Origin: an uncultured Collinsella sp.
Lineage (GTDB): Bacteria > Actinomycetota > Coriobacteriia > Coriobacteriales > Coriobacteriaceae
NCBI GenBank assembly: GCA_958415625.1
Contig: CATYZI010000008.1
Span: forward strand, 1-64,000
DNA: 64,000 bases
Direction: 5' to 3'
The notes below the pieces were generated by a model, which saw nothing but the letters and a program-made list of their open reading frames with translations, was not told the DNA's origin and did no database searches. Positions 60,800 to 64,000 of this stretch are shown in pieces. The position numbers were made by a program, and so were the translations under genes. Numbering within the stretch: the stretch's first letter is position 1; every line of letters begins with the position of its first letter.

Positions 60800-61522
60800 T
60801 TGTCCGACATCCGATATAAACGCGTGCTTCTTAAGCTTTCCGGCGAAGCACTGATGGGCGACGGCCAATATGGCATCGACTCCAAGGTTACCGACCATCT
60901 TGCCAAGCAGGTCAAGGAGCTGCTCGCCGTTGGCCATGAGGTCGGCGTCGTTGTCGGCGGCGGCAACATTTTTCGCGGCATGGCCGGCGCTGCCGGTGGC
61001 ATGGAGCGTGCTCAGGCCGACTACATGGGCATGCTGGCAACCGTTATGAACGCGCTCGCCCTGCAGGATGCCTTCGAGCATAACGATGTTCCCTGCCGCG
61101 TGATGAGCGCTATCCAGATGAACGAGATCTGCGAGCCCTATATTCGTCGCCGCGCTATCAACCATCTGTCCAAGGGCAACGTCGTCATCTTCGCTGCCGG
61201 TTCGGGCAATCCGTACTTTACGACCGACACCGCCGCGGCTCTTCGTGCGTGCGAGATCGGCGCCGAGATTCTGATTAAAGCCACCAAGGTTGACGGCATC
61301 TACGACAAGGATCCCGTCAAGTGCGCCGATGCCGTCCGTTTTGACAAGATTACCTATCACGAGGTTCTCGTCCGCGGTCTGCAGGTTATGGATTCCACGG
61401 CTACGGCACTGTGCCAGGATAACCGTATGCCGATTTTGGTCCTCAACATCGATGGCGAGGACACCGTCAAGCGCGCGCTTTCGGGTGAGCCCGTCGGCAC
61501 GCTCGTCTATCAGGAGGATTAA
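60800..61522 (+). CDS. pyrH: UMP kinase
   Basis: Protein of 240 aa, TTG start with GGAGGA upstream. RVLLKLSGEALMG, VVGGGNIFRG and the UMP-site region GNPYFTTDTAAALRA identify the bacterial hexameric kinase. It heads a pyrH-frr-uppS-cdsA-dxr operon with gaps of only 0-3 bases. Confidence 0.97.
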   Translation: MSDIRYKRVLLKLSGEALMGDGQYGIDSKVTDHLAKQVKELLAVGHEVGVVVGGGNIFRGMAGAAGGMERAQADYMGMLATVMNALALQDAFEHNDVPCRVMSAIQMNEICEPYIRRRAINHLSKGNVVIFAAGSGNPYFTTDTAAALRACEIGAEILIKATKVDGIYDKDPVKCADAVRFDKITYHEVLVRGLQVMDSTATALCQDNRMPILVLNIDGEDTVKRALSGEPVGTLVYQED

Positions 61523-61524
61523 GC

Positions 61525-62061
61525 ATGGCAGAGAACATCACCGCCCACATGGACAAGTCGCTCGAGTCCCTCAAGCATAACTTCTCCAAGGTCCGTACCG
61601 GCCGCGCCAACGCCAACATTCTGTCCGACATCACCGTCGATTATTACGGTGTCCCCACGCCGGTCACGCAGGTTGCCGCCGTCAAGACCCCCGAGGCTCA
61701 CATGCTGCTCATCGAGCCGTGGGACAAGGCGCTCATCAACGCTATCGTCAAGGCCATCGGCGCTTCTGATCTGGGCATTACCCCCAACTCCGATGGCACC
61801 GTCGTTCGTCTGCCGTTCCCGGCCCCCACTGAGGAGCGCCGTCGCGAACTCGTCAAGGAGTGCCGCGAGTACGCCGAGCAGGCCAAGGTGTCTATCCGTA
61901 ACATCCGTCGCGACTTCAATAATAAGCTCGAGCGCGATGAGGAGCTCACCGAGGACGATGTCCGTCGCGAGCAGGCCAAGGTCCAGAAGCACACCGATGA
62001 GTATGTCGCCAAGGTCGAGGAGCTTCTGAAGGAAAAAGAAGCCGAGGTCATGGAGATCTAA
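61525..62061 (+). CDS. frr: Ribosome recycling factor
   Basis: Protein of 178 aa. FSKVRTGRANANIL, LLIEPWDKALINAI and RRELVKECREYAEQAKVSIRNIRRD match the family. The length is slightly under the usual 185. It splits post-termination ribosomes with EF-G. Confidence 0.97.
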   Translation: MAENITAHMDKSLESLKHNFSKVRTGRANANILSDITVDYYGVPTPVTQVAAVKTPEAHMLLIEPWDKALINAIVKAIGASDLGITPNSDGTVVRLPFPAPTEERRRELVKECREYAEQAKVSIRNIRRDFNNKLERDEELTEDDVRREQAKVQKHTDEYVAKVEELLKEKEAEVMEI

Positions 62062-62062
62062 G

Positions 62063-62857
62063 GTGCAATACGACGAGCATAAACTGGTCGAGTACTTTGC
62101 CGACGCCCCTGCGGGCGTCGGTTTTTCCGACCTTGACCTCAATAACATTCCGCACCATATCTCGTGCATCATGGACGGCAACGGTCGTTGGGCCACGTCG
62201 CGTGGTCTTGCACGCACCGAGGGCCACAAGGCGGGTATCGTCTCCCTTCGCGAGATTATTACTGCCTGCGTGCGTCTGGGCGTCGACGTGCTTTCTGCCT
62301 ATGCGTTTTCGACTGAAAACTGGAATCGCCCGCAGCATGAGGTCAACGTCTTGATGCATCTGTTTGCCAAGACGTTTATCGACGAGCTGCCGCTTCTGAA
62401 GCGCGAAAACGTGCGCGTTGTCTTTTTGGGTGACATTTCCGCGCTGCCCAAGAAGACCCGCGACGTTTTTGAACGCGGTCTTGCCGAGTGCGCCGATCAT
62501 ACCGGTATGACGCTGGCGCTTGCCGTCAACTACGGCGCGCGTGCCGAGATTACCCGCGCTGTCCGTCAGATTGCACTCGACGCTGCCGCCGGCAAGATCG
62601 ATCCTGCCGCAATTGATGACGACATGGTGGCTTCCCACCTCTATACCGCCGGTCTTCCCGATCCTGAGCTTGTGATTCGCACCTCTGGTGAGCTGCGCCT
62701 TTCGAACTATCTGCTGTGGCAGGTGGCTTATTCCGAGTTCTACGTCACCGATACCTATTGGCCCGACTTTGATCGTTGGGGCCTTGTCGACGCCATTTTG
62801 GCCTATCAGGGCCGTGACCGTAGGTTTGGTGGACTGAGCAAGACCGAGGAGGCTTAA
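62063..62857 (+). CDS. uppS: Isoprenyl transferase (undecaprenyl diphosphate synthase)
   Basis: Protein of 264 aa, GTG start. CIMDGNGRWATSRG, FSTENWNRP and RTSGELRLSNYLLWQVAYSEFYVT are the cis-prenyltransferase motifs. It makes the lipid carrier for peptidoglycan and for the glycopolymer encoded at the start of the window. An N-terminal extension of about 30 residues precedes the domain. Confidence 0.96.
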   Translation: MQYDEHKLVEYFADAPAGVGFSDLDLNNIPHHISCIMDGNGRWATSRGLARTEGHKAGIVSLREIITACVRLGVDVLSAYAFSTENWNRPQHEVNVLMHLFAKTFIDELPLLKRENVRVVFLGDISALPKKTRDVFERGLAECADHTGMTLALAVNYGARAEITRAVRQIALDAAAGKIDPAAIDDDMVASHLYTAGLPDPELVIRTSGELRLSNYLLWQVAYSEFYVTDTYWPDFDRWGLVDAILAYQGRDRRFGGLSKTEEA

Positions 62858-62859
62858 TC

Positions 62860-63759
62860 GTGTCCGATCGTCCCAAGGCATCTGCTCCCAAGACGCCTGC
62901 GCGCAAAGCTGCCGCTGCGGGAGCGCCTGCTGCGAAGAGCGGCACCGGTTCATGGCTGGCGGGCTTTATTACCCGTGCCGCCGCCGGTATCGTCTACGCC
63001 GTTGTCTTTATCCTGTGCCTGGTTTTGGGTATCGTGCCCACGGCCATCTTTGTTTCTGTCATGAGCGGTCTGTGCTGCTATGAGTTTTTCCGTATGACAA
63101 GGCTCGATGGCAAGATGGCTAACGAGCGCATGGGTATCGCTGCCGCCGTACTCTTTCCGCTGTCGGCGTTGGGCGATTCGATGTTGCTGAATGCCCTGCT
63201 TTTTGCCCTGATGCTCGCTGTGGGCATTTGGTATGTCTGGTCGCCGCGTACCCGCATCTCTGATGTGGCCGTGACGCTCATGGGTCCCATCTACACTGGC
63301 TTTATGCTGTCGGCTATCGTGCTGCTGCGCGATGCCGTGCCCGGTTTTGCCGGTGCCCTGCTTTCAGTGGGCGTTTGCGCGTCCCTTTGGGTCTCCGATT
63401 CGTTTGCCTACATCGTGGGCAGCCGTATTGGCAAGCACAAGATGGTTCCCAAGATCTCTCCCAAAAAGAGCTGGGAGGGGTTTGCCGGCGGCATCCTGGG
63501 CTCGGTTTTGATTTGGCTCATCCTGTGGGCGACGCACTTCTACAAGCTCAGCCTGCCCTATGCGCTGCTGTGCGGCGTGGTTGTGTCCATTCTGGGCGTT
63601 ATCGGCGACCTTATCGAGTCGCGTATCAAGCGCGGTGTGGGCGTCAAGGATTCCGGCAACCTTATCCCGGGCCACGGCGGCATGCTCGATCGTAGCGATT
63701 CGCTTATCTTCGGCTGCATCACCGCGCAGCTGTTGCTGATGATCGGAGGCGTGCTGTAA
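62860..63759 (+). CDS. cdsA: Phosphatidate cytidylyltransferase
   Basis: Protein of 299 aa, GTG start with GGAGG upstream. A Lys/Ala-rich soluble start of about 30 residues is followed by seven or eight membrane helices and the C-terminal signature KRGVGVKDSGNLIPGHGGMLDRSDS. It forms CDP-diacylglycerol. Its stop overlaps the dxr start (TAATG). Confidence 0.96.
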   Translation: MSDRPKASAPKTPARKAAAAGAPAAKSGTGSWLAGFITRAAAGIVYAVVFILCLVLGIVPTAIFVSVMSGLCCYEFFRMTRLDGKMANERMGIAAAVLFPLSALGDSMLLNALLFALMLAVGIWYVWSPRTRISDVAVTLMGPIYTGFMLSAIVLLRDAVPGFAGALLSVGVCASLWVSDSFAYIVGSRIGKHKMVPKISPKKSWEGFAGGILGSVLIWLILWATHFYKLSLPYALLCGVVVSILGVIGDLIESRIKRGVGVKDSGNLIPGHGGMLDRSDSLIFGCITAQLLLMIGGVL

Positions 63760-64000
63760 TGTCCTTCCAGACGACGTATGGCTCCGATGGACGTCTCCGT
63801 GTTGCCATCCTGGGCTGTACAGGCTCTATCGGCACCCAGGCGCTCGATGTGTGCCGCCAGCATGCCGATCGCCTGCAGGTGACGGCGCTTTCCGTTAACT
63901 CCAGTACCTCTGAGCTCGTTGCCGCTGCCCGTGAGTTCTCGGTTTCGGCGGTTGCCGTGGCCGATGTCGATCATGGCGATGACGCCGTGCTGCAGGAGTT
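63759..64000 (+). CDS. dxr: 1-deoxy-D-xylulose 5-phosphate reductoisomerase, N-terminal part
   Basis: About 80 codons are present before the window ends. RVAILGCTGSIGTQALDVCRQH is the NADPH-binding start of DXR, the committed enzyme of the MEP isoprenoid pathway. The TAATG overlap with cdsA and the order frr-uppS-cdsA-dxr are typical. The catalytic domain is outside the window. Confidence 0.95.
   Translation, partial: MSFQTTYGSDGRLRVAILGCTGSIGTQALDVCRQHADRLQVTALSVNSSTSELVAAAREFSVSAVAVADVDHGDDAVLQE

Noticed and set aside
1..64000. CRISPR array, prophage or insertion sequence
   Set aside because: No regularly spaced repeats, transposase, integrase of phage type or structural phage genes were found; XerC is the housekeeping recombinase by its context.

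Overview
This 64-kb window is chromosomal DNA of a high-GC bacterium, most likely a gut Coriobacteriia such as Collinsella. That identification is inferred from gene content and order (TrmFO beside XerC, the Clostridia-like paired radical-SAM genes upstream of rplU-rpmA, glyQ/glyS, ppsR-ppdK), frequent TTG and GTG starts, and G/C-rich third codon positions. No prophage, transposase, CRISPR array or rRNA was seen. There are two tRNA-Arg genes.

Bases 1-12,300 are the accessory part. The end of rmlA, then rmlB and a fused rmlC-rmlD make dTDP-L-rhamnose. A YfhO-type membrane protein (frameshifted near its C-terminus), two polyprenyl-phosphate-type glycosyltransferases and a TagG/TagH-like ABC exporter follow, so this is a cell-surface glycopolymer locus. 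The locus is bracketed by two diverged copies of an uncharacterised two-gene cassette: a ~145-150-aa protein with a strictly conserved LSGG motif, followed by a ~325-333-aa P-loop ATPase. Copy A (308-1729) sits between rmlA and rmlB. Copy B (12207-10757, minus strand) sits just beyond tRNA-Arg(TCT). The cassettes have visibly lower GC than the rml genes. They are the best candidate here for an undescribed system.

Bases 12,300-20,900 (minus strand) are an almost complete aromatic amino-acid supra-operon: aroF, tyrA, aroB, aroA, aroC, pheA, aroE-aroK fusion, aroQ. It has a terminator-like hairpin in its leader and a three-arm alternative-hairpin element in front of aroQ.

Bases 21,000-36,900 hold tRNA-Arg(CCG), a P-type cation ATPase, a zinc-ribbon membrane protein, a cyclophilin, a TPR protein, the rod-shape operon mreBCD-mrdA-rodA, a DUF697-like protein and a radical-SAM pair.

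Bases 36,800-64,000 are core genes: rplU-rpmA-obgE-nadD-yqeK-rsfS; dinB (minus); rpsP-khpA-rimM-trmD-lepB; glyQ-glyS-ppsR-ppdK; rplS-rnhB-yraN-comM-dprA-trmFO-xerC; rpsB-tsf; pyrH-frr-uppS-cdsA-dxr (dxr runs off the end). They serve translation, tRNA modification, DNA uptake and processing, pyruvate/PEP conversion, and isoprenoid and phospholipid synthesis. Starts were reassigned wherever a Shine-Dalgarno site or family alignment pointed to an internal codon; such choices are stated in each entry.
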